Source: Paracoccaceae bacterium (GTDB lineage Bacteria; Pseudomonadota; Alphaproteobacteria; Rhodobacterales; Rhodobacteraceae). Taken from it: DNA of 36,911 nt. The notes under the pieces are model-generated. The model was given only the letters and a program-made list of their open reading frames with translations, was not told the DNA's origin and ran no database searches. Every line of letters starts with the position of its first letter. Position 1 is the first letter of the stretch. The stretch is from positions 1 through 36,911 of the forward strand of contig JAPOTI010000144.1 of NCBI GenBank assembly GCA_026709265.1, read 5' to 3'. A program made the position numbers and the translations under genes. Of the stretch, positions 25,811 through 34,677 are shown one piece after another.

Positions 25811-26937
25811 TCGGCGAGACTCCGCACGACGTCTTCATTTACCTCAATTCCAAGCCCCGGCTTGGAAATTGGATAAGCCCAGCCTTCCTGATGCCAGATC
25901 TTTTCTGCGACCAGTTCATCCTGAACGATGACCGGAAACGGTTTGAACTCAAACAGTTCGGTATTCGGAGATGCCAAACTGAGATGCAAACTCGCTGCTG
26001 TCGTGATCGCAGTGGACCAGGCGTGCGCGTTGACCACCTTGCCATGAGCGGTTGCCAGCGCATCAACACGACGGAAACCGGTGATACCCTCCACTCTTGC
26101 GGGGTCGACACCGTAAACGTCAACAGCATTGATAAACTCCATCTGTCGGCGATAGCCGGTTGCTGTGAACTCGCGTTCACCGCTCGCGATTCGTACGCCA
26201 ATATCCGCAGCGGCAAGCGCCTGATAGCCTGCGTCGTCGGTATGATACAGTGGCTCTTCATACCAACCGATGCGATATTCCGACATCCGCCTTCCAACTG
26301 CGATAGCAGTCGAAACATCCCAGCGGACACCATTGCCGATATCGACCAAAATCTCCGCTTCGTTACCGAGCGCATGGCGCAATTCCTTGATGAAGTGCAC
26401 ATCTGTGTCCGGGTCACCGCCGATGTTTGAATCACCGGTCTTGGCGAATCCCAGTTTGACAGAGTTAAAGCCTGCCTCAAAGAACGCGACAACCTCGGCC
26501 ACACAGGCCGCTTCTCCCAACTTGTTGACATGACATGACGCATTCGCTGGAAGCTTCTCATGTGCTAATCCTCCGAGTAACTGATAGAGTGGTTCCTGCG
26601 CCACTTTTCCCTTGATATCCCATAGAGCCATGTCGATCCCCGAGATCGCCATCGACGCGATACCGCCTTCACCATACCAATGAGAATGAGCCCGGAGTTT
26701 ATTCCAGATTGCCGTGATGTCATCGACCGCATCCCCTTTGATCAGTGGCAAGTATCCATCCTTGATGATTGCAACGACCGCCTTGCAAGCCTCCGGCCAC
26801 ATGGCAATGGATTCTCCCCAACCGATGACACTGTCCGTCGTTTCGACACGCACCAAGACTGTTCGACGTACCACGTTGAAATCATTCGGGTCGGGATAGG
26901 CAATCGATATTGGCTCAATGTCTCGAATACGCACCAA
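25807..26937 (-). CDS. Enolase-superfamily sugar-acid dehydratase (mandelate racemase group)
   Basis: 376 residues. The N-terminal capping domain contains WGESIAMWPEACKAV; the barrel carries the metal ligands D199 (ILVDIGNG), E227/E228 (WYEEPL) and E254 (ASGERE). The general-base dyad of the mandelate racemase subgroup is H305 (VNAHAWST) with D278 (VDVYGVDPARV). K161 (SVKLGFAK) stands at the first position of the usual KxK motif, but the second is glycine. Likely activity is dehydration of an aldonic or uronic acid to a 2-keto-3-deoxy acid. The start is TTG 26937 or GTG 26934; both follow GGGGAGGG and no ATG fits. It is the first gene of the operon, divergent from the SDR gene. Confidence 0.9.
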   Translation of the reverse strand: MVRIRDIEPISIAYPDPNDFNVVRRTVLVRVETTDSVIGWGESIAMWPEACKAVVAIIKDGYLPLIKGDAVDDITAIWNKLRAHSHWYGEGGIASMAISGIDMALWDIKGKVAQEPLYQLLGGLAHEKLPANASCHVNKLGEAACVAEVVAFFEAGFNSVKLGFAKTGDSNIGGDPDTDVHFIKELRHALGNEAEILVDIGNGVRWDVSTAIAVGRRMSEYRIGWYEEPLYHTDDAGYQALAAADIGVRIASGEREFTATGYRRQMEFINAVDVYGVDPARVEGITGFRRVDALATAHGKVVNAHAWSTAITTAASLHLSLASPNTELFEFKPFPVIVQDELVAEKIWHQEGWAYPISKPGLGIEVNEDVVRSLAE

Positions 26938-26960
26938 GCCGCCCTCCCCAGCAAGCTTGA

Positions 26961-26998
26961 TATGTCAAACCATATGACATATCCAATTGGTCAGACCA
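26961..26998. promoter_or_regulatory. Divergent operator region with FadR-type palindrome
   Basis: TGGTCAGACCA (26988-26998) is a perfect match to the TGGTNNNACCA consensus of FadR-subfamily GntR regulators. Next to it TATGTCA (26961-26967) and TGACATA (26975-26981) form a second inverted repeat with a 7-bp spacer. Both lie between the dehydratase and SDR start codons, so one bound regulator could control both transcripts. The GntR protein encoded at 18476-19207 is the obvious candidate. Confidence 0.65.
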
Positions 26999-27032
26999 TT
27001 TAATACCTTGTTTGAACAGAGCAATCAAGAAC

Positions 27033-27812
27033 ATGTTTGATTTGAGTCCTGTGCCGGTTCCAGACCTGACTGGCCGAACAATTCTTGTCACGGGTGCCAG
27101 TCAAGGAATTGGCGCGGTGTTGGCCGGCATGCTTGCGGCAAATGGAGCCAATGTATTTGCGGGGGTCAAGCAGGAAGTGTCCCGAGAATCCGCGAACATG
27201 CTTTCAGCAACAACGGTTTTGGAACTGGATGTCACGCGCACCGATCAGGTGCAGAATGCGATTTCAACAGTGAGTCAAACATCTGGGAAGCTGGATGTCC
27301 TCGTCAACAATGCGGGCACCATCGCACCGATCGGACTTGTTGAAACTATCAGGCCAGAGGACATGCTGGCGACATTCGACACGAATGTTGTTGGCATTCT
27401 TCGTCTGATCCGGGCTGCGCTACCGATGCTTGAGCAGAGCAAAGGCACCGTGCTGAACGCAGGGACCGGGGCGGCAACGACTGCGATGAAAGGCTGGACC
27501 CCTTATTGCACGACCAAAGCGAGTGCGAGAATGCTGACATTGATGTGCGAACTTGAACTGGCAGATCGCGGAATCAAGAATTTCTTCCTGGGAATTCCTC
27601 CAACTGATACATCAATGCAGGAGAAAATTCGGGCTTCGGGACTCAACCCGATCAGCCGGATTTCACAACATGATTTGGTACGCCCCGAGGTTCCTGCAAG
27701 TGTCATGGCATTTCTATGCGGGTCCGAGGCGTGTCGATCAATGCCCACGCTTCTTGATGTCAGGGATGATCGAATTCGCAAAATGATGGTGTCAGACAAT
27801 GATTCGAAATAG
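27033..27812 (+). CDS. Short-chain dehydrogenase/reductase
   Basis: About 259 residues from ATG 27033 (MFDLSPVPVPDLTGR); a TTG at 27012 would add seven. The NAD(P)-binding motif TGASQGIG lies near residue 24, VNNAG in the middle and the catalytic YCTTK further on. The residue 13 before the tyrosine, normally serine, is threonine (NAGTGA region). Classical SDRs oxidise or reduce a hydroxyl group of a sugar, sugar acid or similar. The gene is divergent from the catabolic operon and shares its operator region, so it probably supplies one step of the same pathway. Substrate unknown. Confidence 0.88.
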   Translation: MFDLSPVPVPDLTGRTILVTGASQGIGAVLAGMLAANGANVFAGVKQEVSRESANMLSATTVLELDVTRTDQVQNAISTVSQTSGKLDVLVNNAGTIAPIGLVETIRPEDMLATFDTNVVGILRLIRAALPMLEQSKGTVLNAGTGAATTAMKGWTPYCTTKASARMLTLMCELELADRGIKNFFLGIPPTDTSMQEKIRASGLNPISRISQHDLVRPEVPASVMAFLCGSEACRSMPTLLDVRDDRIRKMMVSDNDSK

Positions 27813-27840
27813 CCGTTTTGCCGGCAGTGCCCGTTCAGAA

Positions 27841-27975
27841 TCTCATATGTGAGATACAGACTTCCAAGTGCCGGCATCGTGGCAACGCCTCTTGCATCGC
27901 ACGGCAACTGCACAAGCCGCAATGAGGATGGAGCATCATTGCAACCCACAGTAGACACAAAAATCTCAGATGAGA
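27841..27975. repeat. Two related short inverted repeats
   Basis: TCTCATATGTGAGA (27841-27854) and TCTCAGATGAGA (27964-27975) share the arms TCTCA/TGAGA and are about 120 bp apart. They lie downstream of the SDR gene. They could be protein-binding sites or small hairpins; no T-run follows either. Confidence 0.35.
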
Positions 27976-28163
27976 AGACTAGAGGTCACGCCTTGACATG
28001 ACATCAATTCAATGACGTTGATATATCAAGTGATCTGCTCAAGGTCACGGTACGTCCACACACATTTTCTAAATCACTCCTATCAATTTCACACATCTGC
28101 AAATGTCTGTATCGGCTCACTCTCATTGCAGTGATCCGGCTTGCCAAGAGTTTGAATTAAAAC

Positions 28164-28217
28164 ACCATATATTGTATATAATTCCCTTAAAATAGCGTCA
28201 TTAAAACAATATATTGT
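28164..28217 (+). promoter_or_regulatory. Twin palindromic operator-like sites upstream of pyc
   Basis: ACAATATATTGT (28206-28217) sits in a perfect 18-bp palindrome AAAACAATATATTGTTTT (28203-28220). A near copy, ACCATATATTGT, lies at 28164-28175. The centres are 42 bp apart, which is four helical turns. Two like-oriented sites on one DNA face upstream of a regulated anaplerotic gene suggest cooperative binding by a dimeric regulator. The regulator is not identified in this window. Confidence 0.5.
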
Positions 28218-28303
28218 TTTTGGTTGGACTTTCGGTCAAACTCTAAGCAAAAGAACCGTAATTTTACCCTTATTGCATGATAGTTTAGAGTTTCATTGAT
28301 CAA

Positions 28304-31300
28304 ATGAGAGATGACGGCATGGTTGAAATTCAGAAAATCCTGGTTGCCAACCGCGGCGAAATCGCAATTCGCATCTTACGCGCTGCCAATGAACTGGGTA
28401 AGAAAACGGTTGCCGTCTATGCCGAGGAAGACAAGCTCGGCCTCCACCGATTCAAGTCCGACGAAGCCTATTGCATCGGCAAGGGGCTTGGGCCGGTCGC
28501 TGCCTATCTCGCCATTCCAGAGATTATTCGTGTCGCGAAAGAGAGCGGTGCCGATGCCATCCATCCCGGTTACGGGCTGCTTTCAGAAAATCCTGAATTG
28601 GTCGATGCCTGCGATGCGCATAATATTGCCTTCATTGGCCCTCGTGCGGAAACCATGCGGATCCTCGGCGACAAGGCTTCAGCCCGCCAAATTGCAATCG
28701 CCGCGAATGTCCCTGTCATTCCGGCAACACCGGTGCTCGACGACGACATGGAACGCGCCCGTCAACAGGCCCATGATATCGGTTATCCGCTGATGCTGAA
28801 GGCCTCGTGGGGTGGTGGCGGTCGCGGTATGCGACCCATCCATCATCCTGATGAGCTGGAAGCGAAAATCCTCGAGGGACGGCGTGAAGCCGAGGCCGCG
28901 TTCGGCAACGGTGAGGGCTTCCTCGAAAAAATGATCACCCGTGCACGCCATGTCGAAGTGCAGATCGTCGGAGACAAGTCAGGCGGCATGTTCCATCTGT
29001 TTGAGCGCGACTGCACGGTACAGCGTCGCAACCAGAAGATCGTCGAACGTGCACCCGCCCCTTACCTTTCTGATGCCGAGCGCAATGAAGTCTGCAACTA
29101 TGCACTGCAAATCTGCAGGCATGTGAACTACGAATGTGCCGGCACGGTCGAATTCCTCATGGATATGGATACCGGTGGCTTCTTCTTCATCGAAGTGAAT
29201 CCAAGAATCCAGGTTGAGCATACGGTCACTGAACAGGTGACAGGAATCGATATCGTTCAGGCACAAATCCGGATTGCCGAAGGCCAGAAAATCGAAGACG
29301 CGTTGGGTAAACGTAGTCAGGACGATGTCAAACTGCATGGACACGCACTCCAGACACGAATTACCACGGAAGATCCGCAAAATAATTTTACCCCCGACTA
29401 TGGTCGCCTCACAGCCTATCGCGAAGCCACGGGCATGGGAATCCGACTCGATGGAGGGACCGCCTATACCGGCGGCATCATCACCCGCCACTATGACTCC
29501 CTGCTGACCAAGTTGACCGCCTGGGCCCCGACCAAGGAGATGGCAATTGCCCGAATGGACCGGGCGCTCCGGGAATTCCGCATCCGCGGCGTGTCGACCA
29601 ATATCGCCTTTGTCGAGAATCTGTTGAAACATCCGGAGTTCCAGTCAGACAGATGCACCACTGACTTCATCGACAGCACACCTGAATTATTCAGTTTTCC
29701 GCCACGTCGTGACCGTGGAACCAAGGTCCTCACCTATATTGCCGATATCACGGTCAACGGCCATCCAGAGACCATCGACCATCCGCGACCTTCCGACCAC
29801 ACAAACCCGGCACCGCCTCCACCGCAGACCAGAGACCTGGATGGCGGGCTCAAACAGAAGCTCGATCGCGAAGGTGCGCAGTCAGTCGCCGAATGGATGT
29901 TGGCGCAGGACGCTCTGCTGATTACCGACACCACGATGCGCGATGCACACCAGTCGCTGCTCGCGACACGCATGCGCTCCATCGACATGGCCAAAGTGGC
30001 CCCGGCATATGCCGCCAATTTGCCGGGCCTGTTTTCGGTTGAATGCTGGGGCGGCGCAACTTTTGATGTCGCATACCGATTTCTGCAGGAATGTCCCTGG
30101 CAGCGTCTGCGCGATATCCGCAAAGCCATGCCGAATTTGCTGACACAGATGCTGCTACGGGGTGCCAACGGCGTCGGTTACACCAACTATCCCGACAATG
30201 TTGTGAAGGAATTTGTGCGCGTTGCCGCACATCACATCGATATTTTTCGTATCTTTGACAGTCTGAACTGGGTCGAAAACATGCGCGTGGCGATTGAGGC
30301 GGTGGTACAGGAAAATCGTATCTGCGAAGCCGCCGTCTGTTATACCGGCGATATCCTTGATCCTGATCGGGCAAAATACGATCTCAAATATTATGTTCGA
30401 ACCGCCAAGGAACTGCGTGACGCCGGGGCGCATATTCTGGGCATCAAGGACATGGCCGGTATTCTCAAACCAGCCGCCGCACGGGTGCTTATCCGGACAT
30501 TGAAGCAGGAAATCGAACTCCCCATCCACCTGCATACCCACGATACAGCCGGTGCAGCTTGCGCCACCATCCTGGCGGCATCAGATGAAGGGGTTGATGC
30601 CGTGGATTGTGCGATGGACGCTCTGTCCGGAAATACCAGCCAGGCTCCAATAGGCACAATTATTGAATCCCTTCACCGCACACCAAGGGATACCGGGCTG
30701 AGTATCGAGTCGGTACGCGGCATCAGCAACTATTGGGAAGATGTCAGGCAACTCTATTCTGTCTTTGAATCGGGGTTGCAGTCGCCATCCTCAGAAGTCT
30801 ATCTCCACGAAATGCCGGGGGGCCAATTCACCAATCTGAAAACTCAGGCACGTTCGTTGGGGCTGGAAGATCGCTGGCACGAAATTGCCCAGGCCTACGC
30901 GGACGTGAACCGGATGTTCGGCGATATTGTCAAGGTCACACCATCCTCAAAGGTCGTTGGCGACATGGCACTCGCAATGGTCAGCCAGGATCTAACCCGA
31001 AACCAGGTGGAAGATCCGGCAGTCGAAGTCGCTTTCCCTGACAGCGTGGTGGATATGATGCGGGGTGCTCTTGGACAGCCACCGGGTGGATTCCCTGAAA
31101 CCATTGCGAGCAAGGCCCTCAAGGGCGAAGAGCCCGTCACACATCGCCCAAGTCTGGACGCCCCTGCAGTCAATCTCGAAGAAACCCGGATCTGGCTTGC
31201 CGAACAATTGGAAGGCAAACCCGTCGACGATGAGGACCTGCTCGGGTACCTGATGTATCCCAAGGTCTTCCTCGATTATATGGGACGCCGCCGAATCTAC

Positions 31301-31759
31301 GGACCTGTGCGCTCCCTGCCAACTTCAACCTTCTTTTATGGAATGGAGCCCGGGGAACAGATCTCGGCGGAAATGGATCCCGGAAAAACGCTCGAAATTG
31401 TCTGTCAGGCGATCGGTGACACTGATGACAGTGGCACAGCGCGTGTCTTCTTTGAACTCAACGGCCAACCACGTGTCATTCGGGTGGCCAACAGGAAAGT
31501 CAAGGCACTGGTCGCGGCAAAGCCGAAGGCCGATCCCGACAATCCGAATCATATCGGCGCACCGATGCCCGGTCTCATCGCTTCCAGGTCCGTGCAACCC
31601 GGAATGACGGTGAAGAGAGGCGATCTGCTCCTGACGATTGAAGCCATGAAAATGGAGACGGGAATCCATGCCGAGCGCGACGCAACAATACGCGCTGTAC
31701 ATGTGGAAATCGGTGCACAAATCGATGCCAAGGATCTCCTGCTTGAATACGACGCCTGA
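28304..31759 (+). CDS. pyc: Pyruvate carboxylase
   Basis: A biotin enzyme of 1151 residues that carboxylates pyruvate to oxaloacetate with ATP and bicarbonate, replenishing the TCA cycle and feeding gluconeogenesis. The biotin carboxylase domain starts ILVANRGEIAIRILRAANEL and has the ATP-grasp glycine loop KASWGGGGRGM near residue 170 and FIEVNPRIQVEHTVTE. The carboxyltransferase domain starts near residue 540 with TDTTMRDAHQSLLATRMRS and includes GIKDMAGILKP, with the metal-site lysine and aspartate. The biotinyl domain ends the protein with EAMKMETG, K1116 being biotinylated. All domains are in one chain of the usual length. ATG 28319 (MVEIQKILVAN), with GAGAG upstream, is an equally good or better start. 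Confidence 0.98.
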   Translation: MRDDGMVEIQKILVANRGEIAIRILRAANELGKKTVAVYAEEDKLGLHRFKSDEAYCIGKGLGPVAAYLAIPEIIRVAKESGADAIHPGYGLLSENPELVDACDAHNIAFIGPRAETMRILGDKASARQIAIAANVPVIPATPVLDDDMERARQQAHDIGYPLMLKASWGGGGRGMRPIHHPDELEAKILEGRREAEAAFGNGEGFLEKMITRARHVEVQIVGDKSGGMFHLFERDCTVQRRNQKIVERAPAPYLSDAERNEVCNYALQICRHVNYECAGTVEFLMDMDTGGFFFIEVNPRIQVEHTVTEQVTGIDIVQAQIRIAEGQKIEDALGKRSQDDVKLHGHALQTRITTEDPQNNFTPDYGRLTAYREATGMGIRLDGGTAYTGGIITRHYDSLLTKLTAWAPTKEMAIARMDRALREFRIRGVSTNIAFVENLLKHPEFQSDRCTTDFIDSTPELFSFPPRRDRGTKVLTYIADITVNGHPETIDHPRPSDHTNPAPPPPQTRDLDGGLKQKLDREGAQSVAEWMLAQDALLITDTTMRDAHQSLLATRMRSIDMAKVAPAYAANLPGLFSVECWGGATFDVAYRFLQECPWQRLRDIRKAMPNLLTQMLLRGANGVGYTNYPDNVVKEFVRVAAHHIDIFRIFDSLNWVENMRVAIEAVVQENRICEAAVCYTGDILDPDRAKYDLKYYVRTAKELRDAGAHILGIKDMAGILKPAAARVLIRTLKQEIELPIHLHTHDTAGAACATILAASDEGVDAVDCAMDALSGNTSQAPIGTIIESLHRTPRDTGLSIESVRGISNYWEDVRQLYSVFESGLQSPSSEVYLHEMPGGQFTNLKTQARSLGLEDRWHEIAQAYADVNRMFGDIVKVTPSSKVVGDMALAMVSQDLTRNQVEDPAVEVAFPDSVVDMMRGALGQPPGGFPETIASKALKGEEPVTHRPSLDAPAVNLEETRIWLAEQLEGKPVDDEDLLGYLMYPKVFLDYMGRRRIYGPVRSLPTSTFFYGMEPGEQISAEMDPGKTLEIVCQAIGDTDDSGTARVFFELNGQPRVIRVANRKVKALVAAKPKADPDNPNHIGAPMPGLIASRSVQPGMTVKRGDLLLTIEAMKMETGIHAERDATIRAVHVEIGAQIDAKDLLLEYDA

Positions 31760-31981
31760 ATCCTGCCAGTCTGGAACTGCGCCATCGGACCGTCACCGAT
31801 ATCGCCTCTGCACCTGTTTCCCAATGATGGGAGCATCGCATACTGCATCTCGGCATTTGTCATCGACACCCGAACTCCGCGCGGCACGAGACAGCAATCT
31901 TCAAAACGATGGTCACGGATAGAGAAGCCGCAAGGATCGGAACAGGAAAATGACATGTTCTTTTGACATTTAATGATCTAT

Positions 31982-32005
31982 ATATTAGACTTTAAGACCT
32001 AATAT
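31982..32005. promoter_or_regulatory. Inverted repeat before hipB, likely autoregulatory operator
   Basis: ATATTAG (31982-31988) and CTAATAT (31999-32005) form a 7-bp inverted repeat with a 10-bp spacer, just before the antitoxin start in an AT-rich stretch. HipB-type antitoxins bind such sites to repress their own operon. Confidence 0.5.
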
Positions 32006-32013
32006 TGGTAATA

Positions 32014-32337
32014 ATGACTAATTTGATGACTTTTAAGTTTGAACGCATTACGCCACAGCAAACGCAGGAAAAGGTTCGTCAGTCAGCACGCGGTCTGCGC
32101 CTTGCCCACAACATGACCCAAAAGGACCTGGCCGAAAAATCCGGCGTGCCGTTATCCACACTCAAGAGGTTCGAACAAAGCGGCGAGGTCTCATTGTCGG
32201 CCATTCTGGCGATTGCCGGTGCCCTTGATGCGCTTGAAACGTTTGAAGATTTGTTCCCAAAACCGCCTGCCACCTCTCTGGATCAACTGGACATCATCGG
32301 CCGCCAGCGCCAACGCGCACGTGGAAAGAGGTTCTGA
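32014..32337 (+). CDS. hipB: HipB-like antitoxin (XRE helix-turn-helix)
   Basis: About 107 residues. The XRE-type DNA-binding domain reads LRLAHNMTQKDLAEKSGVPL followed by STLKRFEQSGEVSLSAILAI, the classic five-helix fold. The C-terminal tail is basic (RQRQRARGKRF). It should bind the paired kinase HipA and repress the operon. The ATG at 32014 is chosen; an upstream TTG at 32005 lies in the operator and an ATG at 32026 is also possible. Its stop overlaps the hipA start (TGATG), indicating translational coupling. Confidence 0.88.
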   Translation: MTNLMTFKFERITPQQTQEKVRQSARGLRLAHNMTQKDLAEKSGVPLSTLKRFEQSGEVSLSAILAIAGALDALETFEDLFPKPPATSLDQLDIIGRQRQRARGKRF

Positions 32338-33572
32338 TGGTCGGGCGGCTCAATATAGAACTCGATTTTGATGGTCACAAGCGCACCGTGGGGCAGGTCG
32401 CATGGGTGTCAGCGCGCCGTGTCGGCGCCATTGAATGGGATTCGGGCTTTATCGCCAACCCTTTGCCTCTTTCTCCCTATTCGATCACTTCATGGCGCGG
32501 CCTGCACTTTGGCCAACACTCTCCTTTCGAGGGGTTGCCCGGTCTGCTGGCTGACTCGCTCCCTGATGGTTGGGGCAAGTTGCTGGTCGACCGTGAACTG
32601 GTGCGTCGGGGACACAAACTGCATGAACTGACACCGATTGAACGCCTTGCAATTGTCGGACAATACGGCATGGGCGCGCTGAGTTATCAACCTGAGCAGA
32701 AGTTGACTGAACGGACGGGGATTGACCTGGACTGGTTTGCCGCAGCCGTCAGACATATTGAGGGAGACGTTTCTGTCGACGACCTGCATCGTCTGCGTGC
32801 CGGGAGCGGCGGCTCAGCAGGTGCACGACCGAAGTTCGTCACCCTGTTAAATCCTGAAACCGGCATGTTGCGGGATTATCGCGCCAGAGCAACGACAGGT
32901 TACGTGCATTTTCTGGTCAAGTTTCGCTCCTCGGTTGATTCCGTCAGTGCGCCACGCGAGGAACAAGCCTATGCCGAAATGGCGCGAGCAGCTGGGATCA
33001 AAATGCCGGAGACACGGCTATTGTCGACACAGCAGGGTGAGGATTTTTTCGCCGCGCGTCGATTCGACTGGCCCGGTGACGGTCAAAGGCTTCATATGCA
33101 TACAGTTGCTGGCATCCTGAACGCCGATTTCACGACGCCAGTCATCGACTATGAGGCATTGCTGCAACTGACCGAATTCATGACCAATCACCGCGGTGAT
33201 GTCGAAGAAATGTTCCGTCGCATGGTCTTTAACGTTATGGCGCATAACCGTGACGATCATATCAAGAACCATGCGTTTCTCATGGACCGGAGTGGCATTT
33301 GGCGCCTATCTCCGGCCTATGATCTGAGCTTTTCTGATGGCCCCGGGGGTGAGCACAATTTGAGCATCAACGGCAATGGCCGCAACCCTACGCGGGAAGA
33401 TATGGTCGCCGTGGGAAATGGAGCCGGAATCAAGCGGCATCGCATAGATGAAACCATCGAGGACGTGGATCAGGTGATCAGAAATTGGCCCCGCTTCGCC
33501 GAAATGCACAATATTCCATCAGCGCGTATCAACGAAATTTCCCGAAGATTGACCTCCGTGCGGCCCGCGTGA
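32337..33572 (+). CDS. hipA: HipA-like serine/threonine kinase toxin
   Basis: 411 residues of the HipA family. Members phosphorylate translation components; E. coli HipA phosphorylates glutamyl-tRNA synthetase and causes growth arrest and persistence. The N-terminal HipA domain has FEGLPGLLADSLPDGWGKLL. The loop GSGGSAGARPKF carries S160, at the position of the E. coli autophosphorylated serine. The catalytic motif is HNRDDHIKNHAF with D306 and N311, and the metal aspartate is D329 in SPAYDLSFSD. All key residues are present, so the kinase looks intact. It overlaps hipB by one base. The module lies at the edge of the IS-rich right part, as is common for mobile toxin-antitoxin pairs. Confidence 0.92.
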   Translation: MVGRLNIELDFDGHKRTVGQVAWVSARRVGAIEWDSGFIANPLPLSPYSITSWRGLHFGQHSPFEGLPGLLADSLPDGWGKLLVDRELVRRGHKLHELTPIERLAIVGQYGMGALSYQPEQKLTERTGIDLDWFAAAVRHIEGDVSVDDLHRLRAGSGGSAGARPKFVTLLNPETGMLRDYRARATTGYVHFLVKFRSSVDSVSAPREEQAYAEMARAAGIKMPETRLLSTQQGEDFFAARRFDWPGDGQRLHMHTVAGILNADFTTPVIDYEALLQLTEFMTNHRGDVEEMFRRMVFNVMAHNRDDHIKNHAFLMDRSGIWRLSPAYDLSFSDGPGGEHNLSINGNGRNPTREDMVAVGNGAGIKRHRIDETIEDVDQVIRNWPRFAEMHNIPSARINEISRRLTSVRPA

Positions 33573-33733
33573 ATCGGTTTGAGGACCAATACGAGGCACA
33601 ACAGGAAGCGAGCTTGCTGTTCCTTTATCGCTTGGCAACCGCAGATTGTCGGGGAAAGTCGAGCGCTAAATAACCTTCCGGAGATTCGTCGGATCGGCAA
33701 GAACTCTGAGTTCAAGGGGCAGGAACATCACGC

Positions 33734-34677
33734 ATGCGCGCGCGGCTGGACAGGGTGGATCCGGATCGGTTGCGGCCGGCCTTCCGCACGCGATTGGCGC
33801 GGCTCCAGCGCCGCCAGACGCTGGAAGCCTGTCCGTCTTTCGACAAGATCGATCTCCTGTCGATTGACGGGACGCCCTATGACAGCTCTCACACAGTGCA
33901 TGGCGATCCGTGCTGTTGGAAAGACCCCAGGAACGGCACGGTGACCACTGATCACCAGAGGCTCGGGGCGGCCCGGGGTGCATCCAGATCTCCCGGTCGT
34001 GGTGCCTCTGGCCCCTGAGATCATCCGCAAGCCCGATGGCGCCACCCAGAATGATGGCGCGCGAGCGGCCTGCGCCCACCTCCTCACGGCGTTCCGCCGT
34101 GAACATCCCCATCTTCCTGTCGTCAGTCTCCTGGACGGACTGGCATCAAAGGGGCCGCCTATCAAGAGGCTGCGCGCCCATGAGATCGAGACTCTTCTGG
34201 GGGCCAGGCCGGGGGATCACACAATCCTGTTCGCCGGGATGGAGGATCACCCCCGTGTCCCGGTGACCGAGAGGTGTGAGACAGGTCCCAAAGGCCCCAT
34301 CACCCACCGTGTCTCCTGCGGTGAATGATGCCTCGCGCAATGAGACCCATTGTGATCTCGGGGTGAACTGTCTCGAAGACACCGAAATCAACCCGAAAGG
34401 TGAGACCCGGACCGTCTCCGGGGTCACCGATCAACCCCTGAATGACCCCTCCATCATGGCGGTGATGCGGGCCGGTCGCAGCCGGTGGAAAATCGAGAAT
34501 GAAACCTTTCAGACTGTGAAGACGGCCCGCGGCAGCGGCCTCTCCACTCTCATGATGCGGTGTGGATCACATCGACCCGGGTCTCCCGATCCTCTGTCCC
34601 GCATGCCAACGCGCCCGCGCCGCCAGGAAGCGAAAACTCACTCTGTGGCGGGCGATTGTCTGGCGCGGACTGACTGA
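33734..34677 (+). pseudogene. Frameshifted DDE-type transposase
   Basis: Three plus-strand frames make one broken transposase. Part one (33734-33970) has RLDRVDPDRLRPAFRTRLAR and LLSIDGTPYDSSHTVHGDP with a catalytic aspartate. Part two (33978-34320) has HPDLPVVVPLAPEIIRKPDG, then FRREHPHLPVV, and LGARPGDHTILFAG. Part three (34330-34560) has NCLEDTEINPKGETRTVSGV and MRAGRSRWKIENETF with the catalytic glutamate. The N-terminal part expected before 33734 is not recognisable and the C-terminus is eroded. At least two frameshifts make it inactive. 33573-33733 and 34678-34955 hold nothing I can identify; they may be the ends of the same element. Confidence 0.72.

Larger units (their letters stand above)
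27813..28303. other. Intergenic region before pyruvate carboxylase
   Basis: About 490 bp with no credible gene. The left half carries the paired TCTCA/TGAGA repeats. The right half (28150-28290) is markedly AT-rich compared with the rest of the window and holds the two palindromes listed next, so it is the likely pyc control region. Confidence 0.6.
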
